From the NCBI GenBank assembly GCA_019155205.2, contig JAHNZQ020000049.1:1179448-1243447 (forward strand): a stretch of 64,000 bases of DNA. The letters run 5' to 3'. The notes beneath the pieces were generated by a model. That model saw only the letters and a list, made by a program, of their open reading frames with translations, was not told the DNA's origin and did no database searches. The position numbers and the translations under genes are program-made. Positions 43,080 to 53,400 of this stretch are shown here, in pieces. Positions within the stretch are counted from its first letter, which is position 1. Each line of letters begins with the position of its first letter. The stretch comes from Gracilaria vermiculophylla. Lineage: Eukaryota > Rhodophyta > Florideophyceae > Gracilariales > Gracilariaceae.

Positions 43080-45740
43080 TCAATTCATCCGGGTTGTGTC
43101 TCCATCAGCTTCCAAAGAAAAGGCGACCACCCTGAACAGCTTTCCAACCTCAAAAGCTAATCTCCTATCTCCTTCTAGTACCCGTTCCATTGCGTCGTAA
43201 TTGCGTTTCATTACTTCCACCGTGTGTGCAGGGGTTGATAGAGGCTCCAATTGCGCGACGTCGTTAAAAAAGGACTTCCATACGCTTTCATGTTTCAGAG
43301 GCACAGGACCGCAATCAACATTCCCAAGTTCAATACCTAGCATCTTTGCCGAACAAACTGCTGCTCCGTAGCAGTCAACATCGTATGCCCAAGGCCTGGA
43401 TGGATGTGGGCGATACTCTTCGTCGAAGTTCGAACTGTTGCAGGTAGATGTATATCGTAGTACATCATCAACGCCGGTACCTCCGAAACGCTCATGTAAC
43501 ACGTCGACTGAGTTGTTGTAATCAACGAGCAGAACTCCGCATGCGGACCAACCTCTGTCTCCGTCAGCGCTATACGTATCCCCCGTCAGCTCTACAGCTG
43601 TATTCCTTCGAAATAAAACATTGTCAAGGGTCACATCTGCGTGAATGATGTCGATTGAGTGCAGGGTGCATAACGTCTTCAGCAAATCCACAGTCAAAAA
43701 CATAGCCAGTGACTCTGGAAGCACGTTATTGGGCATGATATGCAAGATTCTGCTAACGCATGCCACCCCCTTAGTGTCCAACACTAGGAACGAGCTTTCT
43801 CTGCCATGAGAAAACCCAACGGCAAGAGGTATGCTATCTGTTTGCATGAGTTTCTTCTGAAATCGCTGCTGAATGATCTGATAAATGTAGAATTCCCATA
43901 TATTAGACGCATCAGATTGCTTCAAAACAAATAGAGGAACATCTTCTTCGTCTCCTGTGGAAGAAACTTGTATTTCAGCACCGCCAAACTCGTTTTCAAT
44001 GTCCTCCACGAAAAATACTCTTGAACGCTTGTTAAAGCCTTCATACTGGGACTCCTGGACGCATAAAGTAACGGGGACGCGCCAAGGTAACTCAACTACA
44101 CTCTCTGGTTCGATATCCACGTGTGCTTCTCCGACATACTGAAAGGATGGTTGATCAACAGCCCAGACCTTGAGGTATTGTTGGACTTCGAATTCATCAA
44201 ATTGATTTGCTTCTTGTGCTGAGCAGTGCACTGGGGCTATCATATTGCTATCATTAAGCTTAGAATGCTCGGCTAAGTCATCATCTTGTAGTATTTGGAA
44301 CGGAGGTGGATTTCTCGGCTTGTTATCTTCAACAGACAATGGCGGATCAGGAGGGAGAGAGAACTTGGCATCAAGGTGCTGTTCCATGGGAAGTGAACAG
44401 TTAAACATATCATCGATTTCTCGCATAGCGATCTTTGTGTTGATGGTAGGCGATGGTGGACGATTACATCTCTCTCCTTTTCGGGAGAGCTTGGGGGATG
44501 GGTCCCGTCTGGGAGCTTCAGGAGATAGAACGGGAACGTTTTCGTCGTTCGCAATTGGTGGGGAGGGCTTCTCTAGCACTTGATCACCAGGAGAAAGCGC
44601 TCCTCGTTGATAGTTTTCGTCTTGATAGATCTGAAATGAAGATGTCTCTCGAGAGGATAGACCTCTTTTCTTAAGCTTTTGTACGGCGGCATCGTTTTGC
44701 GGAAGAGTTTCACCAGCCCATTGAGAGGGAAGACGACCATGATCTTCCTTGTCAACGTCATCAATCTTTGTCAAAACTTCGAAAGGTATATCCTGTTCAT
44801 AACCCATTTCTCTGCTCTCCTTCGGGCGGGAATCCGTGCGGTCACTGAATATCTCAAACTTGTTTTCTTTGTTTGGCGGTCCCTGCCTCTGAACTTGGGT
44901 AGATTGCTTTCGTTGCTCTGAAACCGTAGACGACCTGGAATCGTGAGTTGAAAAAGGGCGAACACCCGTGCGAGCTTCACGTTCCGATATTTCTCCCAAT
45001 GCGGGACGGATTCTTTGGGGCTTCTCATTCTTCTCATTTGATGCTTCAGCAGAAAGAATAGCCGAGGCCAGAGAAGCTTCGGTGCGAGCAGTGTTTCTTT
45101 CATTTCGAGCAGCCTCTCGCTGTGCGTGATCAAGCTTCTTGGCTTCGGCATCAATTCTCTTCTTTTGGTCTCGCTTCTTCCTCGCAGCCATGCGACACTG
45201 AAATTCGTTTTCGCGCTGAAGAATTCTGTCTTGAGGCTGAGAATTCACCTCCCTTGCGCGCTTGTAAACCTTTTCCACTTCGTCGTACTGGCGAGCTGCT
45301 TCAAGAGTTGCGGCCCATGCCTCATAGAACAGTGTCCATGAGTAGCCGATGCGTTTTCTGCTCATGTAGCTAAACACATCAAGCTTGTCACGCCGCATCT
45401 CGATGTATAGAATCCACAAGCGTAGAAATCTTATATCATCGCGAAAGAACTCATCTTTTGCGTGCTTGCGGCAAGGGTCTTCAACTGCGCGAACAAGGTG
45501 CTTGGAGCCTGCTGGATAGTGGTCGACGATGAATAGTGCGTAATCCAAGTAAGCGTCCAGCAGATGCTTGGCTGGCTCATTTCGTACCACAGCATCCTTG
45601 ACGGCATTTTCACGACGGATTCGCTCTGCTTCAATATCATCCTTTGATCCCACCAGGACTTTTTCAAGGAGCTTCGCATGGCGACCACGGGGGCGGGGCT
45701 GAATGTTTTCCTTGTGCGTCTCCCATCGCGGCGCTGACAT
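43080..45740 (-). CDS. MadBub spindle-checkpoint protein (Bub1/Mad3 family)
   Basis: 886 residues from the Met at 45740, preferred over one 24 codons upstream because it places WETHKENIQP at residues 7-16 as in family members. Order: KEN box 1 (10-12); TPR-type Mad3/Bub1 domain (about 30-190; LLDAYLDYALFIVDHYP, FLRLWILYIEMR, GYSWTLFYEAWA); basic coiled coil; KEN box 2 (291-293) followed by FEIFSD and, later, FQIYQD, both fitting the Cdc20-binding ABBA pattern; a PTINTKIAMREIDDMF segment like the Bub1 conserved motif I (431-446); and a C-terminal Bub1-type kinase with FVLK...WEFYI (Lys about 607), HADVTLDN (catalytic Asp about 702) and DYN in place of DFG/DLG. It should bind Cdc20 to inhibit APC/C and recruit Mad1 at kinetochores. 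Confidence 0.92.
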   Translation of the reverse strand: MSAPRWETHKENIQPRPRGRHAKLLEKVLVGSKDDIEAERIRRENAVKDAVVRNEPAKHLLDAYLDYALFIVDHYPAGSKHLVRAVEDPCRKHAKDEFFRDDIRFLRLWILYIEMRRDKLDVFSYMSRKRIGYSWTLFYEAWAATLEAARQYDEVEKVYKRAREVNSQPQDRILQRENEFQCRMAARKKRDQKKRIDAEAKKLDHAQREAARNERNTARTEASLASAILSAEASNEKNEKPQRIRPALGEISEREARTGVRPFSTHDSRSSTVSEQRKQSTQVQRQGPPNKENKFEIFSDRTDSRPKESREMGYEQDIPFEVLTKIDDVDKEDHGRLPSQWAGETLPQNDAAVQKLKKRGLSSRETSSFQIYQDENYQRGALSPGDQVLEKPSPPIANDENVPVLSPEAPRRDPSPKLSRKGERCNRPPSPTINTKIAMREIDDMFNCSLPMEQHLDAKFSLPPDPPLSVEDNKPRNPPPFQILQDDDLAEHSKLNDSNMIAPVHCSAQEANQFDEFEVQQYLKVWAVDQPSFQYVGEAHVDIEPESVVELPWRVPVTLCVQESQYEGFNKRSRVFFVEDIENEFGGAEIQVSSTGDEEDVPLFVLKQSDASNIWEFYIYQIIQQRFQKKLMQTDSIPLAVGFSHGRESSFLVLDTKGVACVSRILHIMPNNVLPESLAMFLTVDLLKTLCTLHSIDIIHADVTLDNVLFRRNTAVELTGDTYSADGDRGWSACGVLLVDYNNSVDVLHERFGGTGVDDVLRYTSTCNSSNFDEEYRPHPSRPWAYDVDCYGAAVCSAKMLGIELGNVDCGPVPLKHESVWKSFFNDVAQLEPLSTPAHTVEVMKRNYDAMERVLEGDRRLAFEVGKLFRVVAFSLEADGDTTRMN

Positions 45741-46310
45741 ATTTGCAGTACTCGGGCTGCTGAACAGCGGGGTGGCTGAGGTTGTGTGCCTCGGAGATGG
45801 CCAGCTCTGCACTTGTTAGGAGCTTAAGGGCGGTGGGAAGCGGGGGCGTAGGTTGCCCAAGACATTGGTACACCCGGGTGGAAATGCATGGCGATCAGTT
45901 TGAATTTTCAAACGGTGGTCTGATTTACAAGCAGGTCAACTGCTCGCTGGCACAAACACTTAGATATCATGTCTTCGTGGCACACGTTGCACACGTCATC
46001 TCTTCACTTGCTTTGGTGACGAGTCGGAAAGCGGCAGCGGCGATAGACATCGACGGCAGCAAGTCGGTTCAAATGCTGTGCAAAATCACGCCGCCGTGTA
46101 ACTTCTCTGTGCTGGCCCCACACATCCACCTTCTACAAATATCTGTCTGCGTTTCCATGCTAGCTAGTTGCTCACCAATCCTCGCTCCCACGATTGACTG
46201 CTTGTAGATTTCCCGGTAGAGTATCGGAGCAATCAACACCACGCGCATCTACCTTGTCTTCTGTCGACCCAAGCTGAGTTTGTACTTTTTGCCTGAGCTG
46301 GCGCGCCATC
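45741..46310. promoter_or_regulatory. Shared divergent promoter of the MadBub and SerRS genes
   Basis: 570 bp between the two start codons, which face away from each other. Transcription start sites cannot be placed. No TATA box stands out. Confidence 0.5.
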
Positions 46311-47705
46311 ATGTTGGATATCAACCTCTTTCGAGAAGACCGCGGTGGGAACCCTGAGCTCGTGAGAGAAAGCCAGAGGAGGAGATTCAAAAAGGAGAGC
46401 CTGGTTGATGATGTTATCAAGTGGGATAAGGAATGGCGATCCGTCCGATACGACCTGGACTGCATCTCGAAAAAGCGGAATGAACTCAATGGCCAATTGA
46501 AAGAGATCAAGATCAAAGGAAGGAAACCAGAAACGAATATTGACCCAGATGGTTCTAAGGAAGCAAACATCAAGCAGCAAAAAGAAGGATTAGCTAAGGA
46601 TGAAACTCAACTTAAGGAGAGACTCACTGTCATAGAGAAAGAGCGCGATACTATCCTCAAATCAATCGGAAACGTTCTTCACCACACGGTGCCTGTGTTC
46701 GCCGATGAAGAGCATAACCGCGTCGAGCGTGTATGGCCAGAGAGTGGTGAACGCCCCGCAGCGCCTGGAAAGGGACTGACACACGTTGATTTGCTATACA
46801 TGATTGGTGGCGTCGAGTACGCAAGGGGAGTCACTTGCGCCGGTAGCAGAGGCTACTATCTGATGGGACCGGCAGTACTCCTCAACATGGCTATCATCCA
46901 GTACAGTTTGCGTTTTCTCAGTGACCGCGGATACACGGCGATTCAACCCCCTTACTTTATGGAAAAGGATCAAATGGCAAAGTGTGCCCAACTTGACGAC
47001 TTTGACGAACAACTGTACAAGGTTTCTGGAGATGGTGACAAGTATCTGATCGCGACGAGTGAACAACCAATCTGCGTATACCACGCGGACGAATGGGTTG
47101 AAGAACGAGATTTGCCTCGAAAGTTCGCAGGGTTCTCAACCAACTTCAGAAAGGAGGCTGGTTCTCACGGACGTGATCAGTTGGGAATTTTCCGCGTTCA
47201 TCAATTCGACAAGATTGAACAGTTTTGCGTTACGTCCCCGGAGGATAATGCGTCTTATGAAATGCTGGAGACTATGATCCACAATGCAGAGGAGTTTTAC
47301 CAAACGCTTGGACTTACGTACCAAGTAATTAGCATTGTTTCTGGCGCTATGAACGATGCCGCGTCGAAGAAATTTGACTTAGAAGCATGGTTCCCAGGCG
47401 CTAGTGGAGGAAAAGGCGAGTACCGTGAGCTTGTCTCCGCCTCCAACTGTACCGATTACCAGTCGCGAAAGCTGGAAACGCGATGTGGCATCAAAAAGAT
47501 GGGAGATACAAACAAACGATATGTACACATGCTCAACTCCACTCTTTGCGCGACGACGAGAACAATTTGTTGCATTTTGGAAACTTATCAAACGGAAAGC
47601 GGCATCACAGTGCCAGAAGTGTTGCGCCCCATTCTGGGCATGGATACAATTCCATTTGTACGCGACCCGCCGAAGGTTAAGGCAAAGGGTTCCAAGAAGA
47701 AGTAA
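46311..47705 (+). CDS. Cytosolic seryl-tRNA synthetase
   Basis: 464 residues, single exon. Charges tRNA-Ser (and tRNA-Sec) with serine. N-terminal MLDINLFREDRGGNPELVRESQRRR and the long helical arm (about 30-115), which binds the long variable arm of tRNA-Ser, match eukaryotic cytosolic enzymes. The class II core has motif 1 around YSLRFLSDRGYTAIQPPYF (about 199-217), motif 2 with FRKEAGSHGRDQLGIFRVHQF (about 277-297) and motif 3 with STLCATTRTICCILE (about 409-423). The C-terminus is Lys-rich (KVKAKGSKKK), as in other eukaryotes. No organelle targeting peptide is visible. It ends 40 bp from the convergent U1C gene. Confidence 0.97.
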   Translation: MLDINLFREDRGGNPELVRESQRRRFKKESLVDDVIKWDKEWRSVRYDLDCISKKRNELNGQLKEIKIKGRKPETNIDPDGSKEANIKQQKEGLAKDETQLKERLTVIEKERDTILKSIGNVLHHTVPVFADEEHNRVERVWPESGERPAAPGKGLTHVDLLYMIGGVEYARGVTCAGSRGYYLMGPAVLLNMAIIQYSLRFLSDRGYTAIQPPYFMEKDQMAKCAQLDDFDEQLYKVSGDGDKYLIATSEQPICVYHADEWVEERDLPRKFAGFSTNFRKEAGSHGRDQLGIFRVHQFDKIEQFCVTSPEDNASYEMLETMIHNAEEFYQTLGLTYQVISIVSGAMNDAASKKFDLEAWFPGASGGKGEYRELVSASNCTDYQSRKLETRCGIKKMGDTNKRYVHMLNSTLCATTRTICCILETYQTESGITVPEVLRPILGMDTIPFVRDPPKVKAKGSKKK

Positions 47706-47745
47706 GAAAACAATGGTGTGGCGAAGACGCCACTGTGCGCAGCTG

Positions 47746-48180
47746 TCACTTTGGCTCGATGACGGGAACAGGGCTTTGCGTGTCTGTAGCTTGCGACCGA
47801 GACTGATTATTCGAAAGTTGGGTGGGGACAGTACGTTGTTGCAAGGCCTGCGAAGCGTTTTGGGGAATGTGTGGCTGGTTTTCGGTCGGGTGGTCCAGAT
47901 GCTTGGGCACGTCGCCGTTTTCTTGTGCTTTTTGAAGAACCATATGAGCTTTGACAGCGGGCGGTACACCGTACGTAGGCCGAATGAGTCCGTTTGCCAC
48001 ATTGATCTCGAACTGTTGCACTATTTGATCGATCTGTTGTTGTAGCTGTTTGCCAATGTACTGTCGGTAATACTCGCATACGTTGAATTTGTGGCGGTTT
48101 CCTTCATTGTGCTGCTTGCGCACGGCGACGGAGTCGTTGGTGAGGAAGACGTCGCAGTAATCGCAGTAGCATTTGCCCAT
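47746..48180 (-). CDS. U1 snRNP protein C
   Basis: 144 residues from the ATG at 48180; the frame is open for 34 more codons upstream but the family begins MxKxYCDYC. The U1-type zinc finger has Cys6, Cys9, His24 and His30 (YCDYCDVFLTNDSVAVRKQH...GNRH), exactly the spacing of U1C, which stabilises U1 RNA pairing with the 5' splice site. A helix follows (FNVCEYYRQYIGKQLQQQIDQIVQQFE), then a Gln/Pro-rich tail, shorter than in animals. Nuclear, early spliceosome. Its presence fits the GT-AG introns seen in three genes of this window. Confidence 0.95.
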   Translation of the reverse strand: MGKCYCDYCDVFLTNDSVAVRKQHNEGNRHKFNVCEYYRQYIGKQLQQQIDQIVQQFEINVANGLIRPTYGVPPAVKAHMVLQKAQENGDVPKHLDHPTENQPHIPQNASQALQQRTVPTQLSNNQSRSQATDTQSPVPVIEPK

Positions 48181-48591
48181 CGTGCAGGTGCGCGGCGCTT
48201 GACGGGGACGCACGCTTTGGCGCGTTTCGCCTGCTTCGATTGGGCGCGTAATTGATGCGAATTTGGCGGCGGCGCTTCCCACATTACGGTGTAATTGGGT
48301 TCATGCAGGCTGCTTACACCCGTGCTGCCCGCTGGCACTGCCTGGGCTGGTGTAAAGGTGGTTTCGACAGGTTCCCTCAGGGCTTGCAGCAACTATATGC
48401 TGCTCAATTGCTGCGGGTCATTCCCAAATTGAGATGGGTTTCTCCCAGGTCTCGCTCCCCCGATGGGCAATGCAAGGCCATGGATTGTGAGATTCGCATG
48501 GAGCAACATGCCACGAAGGGTAAGTACCGTTCGTGGCGAAGGTTTACTAGAATTGTATATGAACGAATGAAATCGGGAGGTGAGATATGAG
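48181..48591. other. Upstream region of U1C, downstream of the copper transporter gene
   Basis: 411 bp between two minus-strand genes. It should hold the U1C promoter. Open frames on both strands have no recognisable content. Confidence 0.4.
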
Positions 48592-49143
48592 TTAGCAATC
48601 ACAGGCGGGCTTGTTTGCCGCTGACTTGAGCCTGGGGTGTAGCGCGAGCGCGTACACAATCCATCCCAGTGCATGACCAGCAACCACAGCAAGAATAAGC
48701 CAAACATTCATGGTCATGACTATAAGCATGGCGACGTAGTGAAGAAAGGTTCGAAACGCGTGCTGAATGCCCGTGACAATCTTCACTAACGGCTTGGACG
48801 TGGACAGGCCGCGCTCCTCTATGGAACGAATCACCTGCGACAGTAGGGTGGACAGTACGGCAAAGAAGAACGACAAAATTAGGGCACCAACGAACGCTCC
48901 CGTGGACTGGATGTTGGCCTCCTTGAACAGAACGAAGAAGCCGGTCGTGCGGATGAATAAAAACGGGCTCATCTGGTGCCCCATGCCCATGTTATGGCCG
49001 CCAGCCGCGGCGGATGTCGTGGTACTGGCAGGGGTAGGTCCATTACCGTCCATGGCGGCGTCGGCGCTTGAACCGGCGGACGAAGTGGAGGCCATGCCGT
49101 CGTGGCCGTGCATGCCGCCATCATGTTTCATCTTGCTGACCAA
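48592..49143 (-). CDS. Ctr-family copper transporter
   Basis: 183 residues. Imports Cu(I) as a trimer. The Met/His-rich N-terminus (MKHDGGMHGHDGM, then GGHNMGMGHQM) is the extracellular copper-capturing part. Three membrane segments follow: about 85-105 (AFVGALILSFFFAVLSTLLS), then YVAMLIVMTMNVWLILAVV carrying the MxxxM selectivity motif (MLIVM), then a third with the GxxxG packing motif (GHALG). The cytosolic end ACDC provides the Cys pair typical of the family. It could sit in the plasma membrane or a vacuolar membrane. The start could also be the Met four codons in. Confidence 0.95.
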   Translation of the reverse strand: MVSKMKHDGGMHGHDGMASTSSAGSSADAAMDGNGPTPASTTTSAAAGGHNMGMGHQMSPFLFIRTTGFFVLFKEANIQSTGAFVGALILSFFFAVLSTLLSQVIRSIEERGLSTSKPLVKIVTGIQHAFRTFLHYVAMLIVMTMNVWLILAVVAGHALGWIVYALALHPRLKSAANKPACDC

Positions 49144-50059
49144 GAAGAGGAAGGGGGGTGGCGGAGCCGATCAGGGAGCAGCAGACCCTGCTGATGCATC
49201 CCCCGACGGGCGCAGAGTGAATTTAAGGCGCAGTGCCCACAGCGCGCGCGCATCGACAGTTGGCCGACAGCGCACCGCCATGCACCGCCGAGAAGAGAAA
49301 ATCGCGTCTGGCGGCCGTGGCGGCGCGGCTTTGCGCATCGCCAAGAACAGCGGGGGCACTCTCACCTCTTGCGATGCATCGGGAAGGCGGGCGTGGCGCC
49401 CAATGGTGCGGCTGGCCCGCGCGCCCAATGCCTCACGTGGCGGCGTGTAACACGTGCCGCCAATGCTGAGAGCATTGGTCGCGCGCCATTGCATGTCCAC
49501 AGCGCGCGCGTCCACAGCGCGCGTCCACAGCGACTGTCCACAGCGCGCGTCCACCGCCATTGCTGCGCGGTTGTGACTCCAGCCGCAGGGACCGTCACGC
49601 CGCGTGTATCGCCTTTGATAACTTGCACGGAAATGCGCGCGCGTCAGCACAATGTGCTTTGCGCCACGCGGCGCCTGCTGCATCGCGTGTTTTCTGCTTC
49701 CATAAGCGCTGCTCGCGCCTCATCGACGCGCCCGCGTCCTTCCAGTCGCCACTGCTCCATGCCTGGCCGTATGCTGCTCAGCCGTCGACGTTGCTGCTTG
49801 ATTTGCATTCGCTTTGTATTTATTAGCTTCGCAACCTTGAAGGCCGCAAAATGACCCGCATTGTTTCTTCGCCAACTTATGGCGCCCAAACCACCATTCG
49901 TTCATTCCACCACCTCGGACCTTTCAACGACTCATTCACTTCCCCATATAAAGGCATGTTTCGTCCTCCATATCCGCCCATGTCTCTCCCATCCTCGCAG
50001 TCCTCACTGTCTTCCACTGCTCATTCACAATACTTCAGCAAGAACACCAGCCGTTCACA
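49144..50059. promoter_or_regulatory. Divergent upstream region of the Ctr and secreted Cys-rich genes
   Basis: 916 bp between outward-facing start codons. 49497-49556 is a tandem of gtccacagcgcgc-type units (13 bp, four to five degenerate copies). A TATA box for the right-hand gene is listed separately. Overlapping Arg/Ala/Ser-rich frames look compositional. Confidence 0.5.
49947..49952 (+). promoter_or_regulatory. TATA box of the secreted Cys-rich gene
   Basis: TATAAA within ccatataaaggc, 108 bp before the start codon at 50060, a normal distance allowing a leader of about 75 nt. Confidence 0.6.
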
Positions 50060-50428
50060 ATGTCTCACGTCAGCAACACGCTCCTGCTTACCTTGCTGGC
50101 CTCTCTGTGGCTCACCACGTGCATGGCGTCGCCGCTGCCGACTTGTCCATGCCGCGAACAGCAAACGCAAAAGGTGTCCGTGTGTGCGCGCCCGCTTGGA
50201 GATCCGTCGTGGTGTGCGTTCCACATCTGCGCCCCGTCGTTCGAGTGCATCGATCTGGCTTGGTCAACGCACACGTGCGTTCGCACCACGACAGTCGGCA
50301 CGTACCAATGCCTGCTGTCCGAGACCGGCATGGTCGTCAAGCCGCGCCCGCACGAGGACACGCGGTGCAAGTGCGAGCACCTCGCCGACCGTATTGTGCA
50401 CCACGTCACGCCGCTCGTCACCAACTAG
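50060..50428 (+). CDS. Small secreted Cys-rich protein, unknown function
   Basis: 122 residues with an N-terminal signal peptide (MSHVSNTLLLTLLASLWLTT, probable cleavage near residue 23). The mature part has ten Cys at residues 29, 31, 42, 52, 57, 63, 73, 84, 103 and 105, an even number consistent with five disulfides, and CPC and CKC pairs at the two ends. No family recognised. A TATA box lies 108 bp upstream. The size and Cys content suggest an extracellular structural, inhibitory or defence role, but nothing in the sequence decides between these. Confidence 0.78.
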   Translation: MSHVSNTLLLTLLASLWLTTCMASPLPTCPCREQQTQKVSVCARPLGDPSWCAFHICAPSFECIDLAWSTHTCVRTTTVGTYQCLLSETGMVVKPRPHEDTRCKCEHLADRIVHHVTPLVTN

Positions 50429-53400
50429 AGCTGCGCTGCAAACGGCGTCCACACGGTACGCTTCGAACGCCGCGATTGCGGAACTCTGCAACCGCGCGGA
50501 GACGCTGTTTCCATTAGGCGAAACAGCTTGTCGGAGACCATGTACACGTTCCGTCGAGTAGTAGCACAGCTTGATTTAAATTTTTGAGCAAATTTCGCTG
50601 CAAACCACTGCGCCGCGTCGATACTTGTAAAAGATAAACCTGCGTACCCCTCTCCCCTGATCTTCCCATGTGCGCGCTGTTGCATGCACCCCAACCTGAT
50701 CATGCGTTCTTTGCAGCTTTACACGACAAGCCAGTCTGTACCAATACGCAAGTGATATCAATGACAGTCTGTGTTGCCGCCGCTTCCGTCAGTTCTAAAT
50801 GCACGTGTAACGTGACAGCACCTGATTCCACCCTTATTACAACTCCTAATTGGGGCGCCTTGATGATTGCAAACTTATTACATGTACCATTTCGTGTTGG
50901 AGAGTCACAATGGAGTCAATCTCGTGCAGTCGTGGTTGTTATCGATCCACTTGCATTTGAACACCATCATGTGCTTGTTATCTCAACTTGAACACAAGCA
51001 CTACAAGTGACTGTCAGCTTCAGGAGTTGATGACAAACACACCCTCATGACAAAGGAAATGAGTGGAATGGTCTCTCCTTTAATCGTCGCCATTCGATGT
51101 GTTGTACAACAGCATCTTCGATCGGGAGAGAAGAAGATGTTGTGCTCAATCTGTACCACATAGACGCCAGCGAGGCCCCAATATGATGCAGACTCATCCT
51201 CTGCACTTTATTTTCGTTGTCAACTGTATGGCCACCTGATTTGGCACAGTTGGCGTTTCATGAATAGTATCAAAACGATCCAATTGAGAGAACAGCAATA
51301 CAGGGAGGCGGTCTTAACCGCAAATGTGCCGTATCTTTCGCGGCGCTTTGCCAACTTTTTCGTGATTGGGGCAATTCCCATCGTACACGAACGACTTCTG
51401 GCGCTGGCGATGCATTACGTACATTTCATCTTGTCGAGATGTAGGCATTGTACTTGGTAAGCCGCCATGCTGTTGGTCGGTAAAAATGACTCATCAGAGC
51501 GGTTGTACATCAAGGACCAATACCGCGTGTATTCGCTCGATGTACAAGCGAAGAGCTCGGCGTGCCCAGGAAAAGATTTCACGTGAGCCGTGAGTCTGTG
51601 CTACGTCCCAATCGCATATGGCGCTGTTGCCATAATCCGTGGCACCTCATTCAATAATTTATCTTGTTTGTGCACGTGTAAACAGGGCTTCTTTAACTTA
51701 TTCACGCATCAGTACTATCAAATCAAGGCACAACCTGCAGCGAGAAATGATCGTGTGGCTTATATAAGTTGTTGTGACAGGCTGGCATAAACGCTGTCAC
51801 AATGGAGCTGAGGAATGCTCTCTCAAAAAGAATACACTGACTAATTTCAAAATACAGCTATGAAAGTAGGCTCCATCGGGCCGTTCTGTATGAATCCAGT
51901 GTGTACCTGGGGACCCCGTGGACCCGTAGCATCCGTTTCGCCTTCCAGCCCATGTGCCATCCATCACAGCGCTTCACCTCGCTATGCTGGCTTCGCTGTA
52001 TAGATGAGCTACATCACTTCAAATCATGTCCAGTTCTAAGGCTTTGTACTAACGTCAACTAAAATGTCGTCCAGCAGCCAGCCAGCACAGAGGCAACATG
52101 TTGCACAGGTCAGCGATCAACAAGTTCATCAAAACAAAAGAAATCTTATGATTGAAAAGACATGATACCCGAGTTATACCCATGGAACTCAGACTTCTAT
52201 TTCTTCTTACACTGGCCAGCCAACAAGCATTAACATAATTGTCGCTCTCGTCCATTACTCCTCCATAAAAAGACCACGAACGGAGCATCGGCTCACCATG
52301 CGCAGTAAATCCCACAGTTACTGATAACATCGCTTTGTTCTATAATGAATATTTCATCCAATGGAAGCCTTCCAGGATAAGTACATTCGACCCCTTAACT
52401 TACTCATGCAATCTACTCAATCGCTCGGTTCCACGTCAAAATCTTGGATTCTCACCGTCATTCGGTGCATGCCGCCCAACAGAGCTCTTTGTGCACTCGA
52501 GAGGAATTCTGTAAGAAGATTACACAAATCTGATGTCAATATATTTGCCATGGTATTTCTCTGACCCCTTTCAGGCTTTCAGAAATCACTTTTTTGTTGT
52601 AGATTCATTCATGCTGAACTAAAGATCGACGTTACTCTTTCTAAACATGCATGCTTTTGAATCATTGCAACATCTACGTGAAAACGATTAGAAATGATCA
52701 AATAATTGGATTCTATGTCTTTCAGGGTTTGATGGATGCGGTCAAGCAGGACGCAACATTGTCCAATTATATTTAACACTTGGGGCTTGCGTATTACTTT
52801 GGAATTGGTGAGAGATTTTTGCCTTGAGCTGAACTTTTTGTCTACGACAACACTGCTCAAAATTCAACTCTTCTTTTGTTACACGGGAAGAAACACAAAA
52901 GTTGAAACCAAGCAGATCAGTGAACTGAGATTTTCATGTACTGCTTTACAATAAACCATGCTTATACACATGGAAAACAGCTTGGACAATCCGTTATTTG
53001 CTAGAAAGCTACCAATAATCATGGTGAGACTCGCAAAGCTAACTTCAGTCGCCACAGTTATTTATCTTTTGTCCAGTGTATCATCATTTGGAACGGTTTC
53101 AGCAGATATTCTGCTACTTCTCTGTTCAATTGATACTACTGGAGTGAGATGGTCATGAAGAAGGGTTTTGGAGAACAATTTCGAAATGGCTGCTTCTAGT
53201 TCAATCTCTCACTGTCGCCTTTCTGTAAAAGTTCCTGATCTTTGGAGAATGCAAAAGTGTAACACTGGAAAGCGGAAGATGTGCCAAGAAGAATAACTTA
53301 GCTGATTCTCAAGAAGGAACATCAGACCGGGAGACTTTAATTGTAGAAAAGGTGCTACGGACGCTAGTCTACATTGTACTGACACTGCACTCTAAGAGAC

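Noticed and set aside
45741..45812. Using the upstream Met (45812) as the MadBub start
   Set aside because: It would add 24 Ser/Pro/Thr-rich residues before the conserved N-terminal KEN box. The internal Met fits the family better, though the longer form is not excluded.
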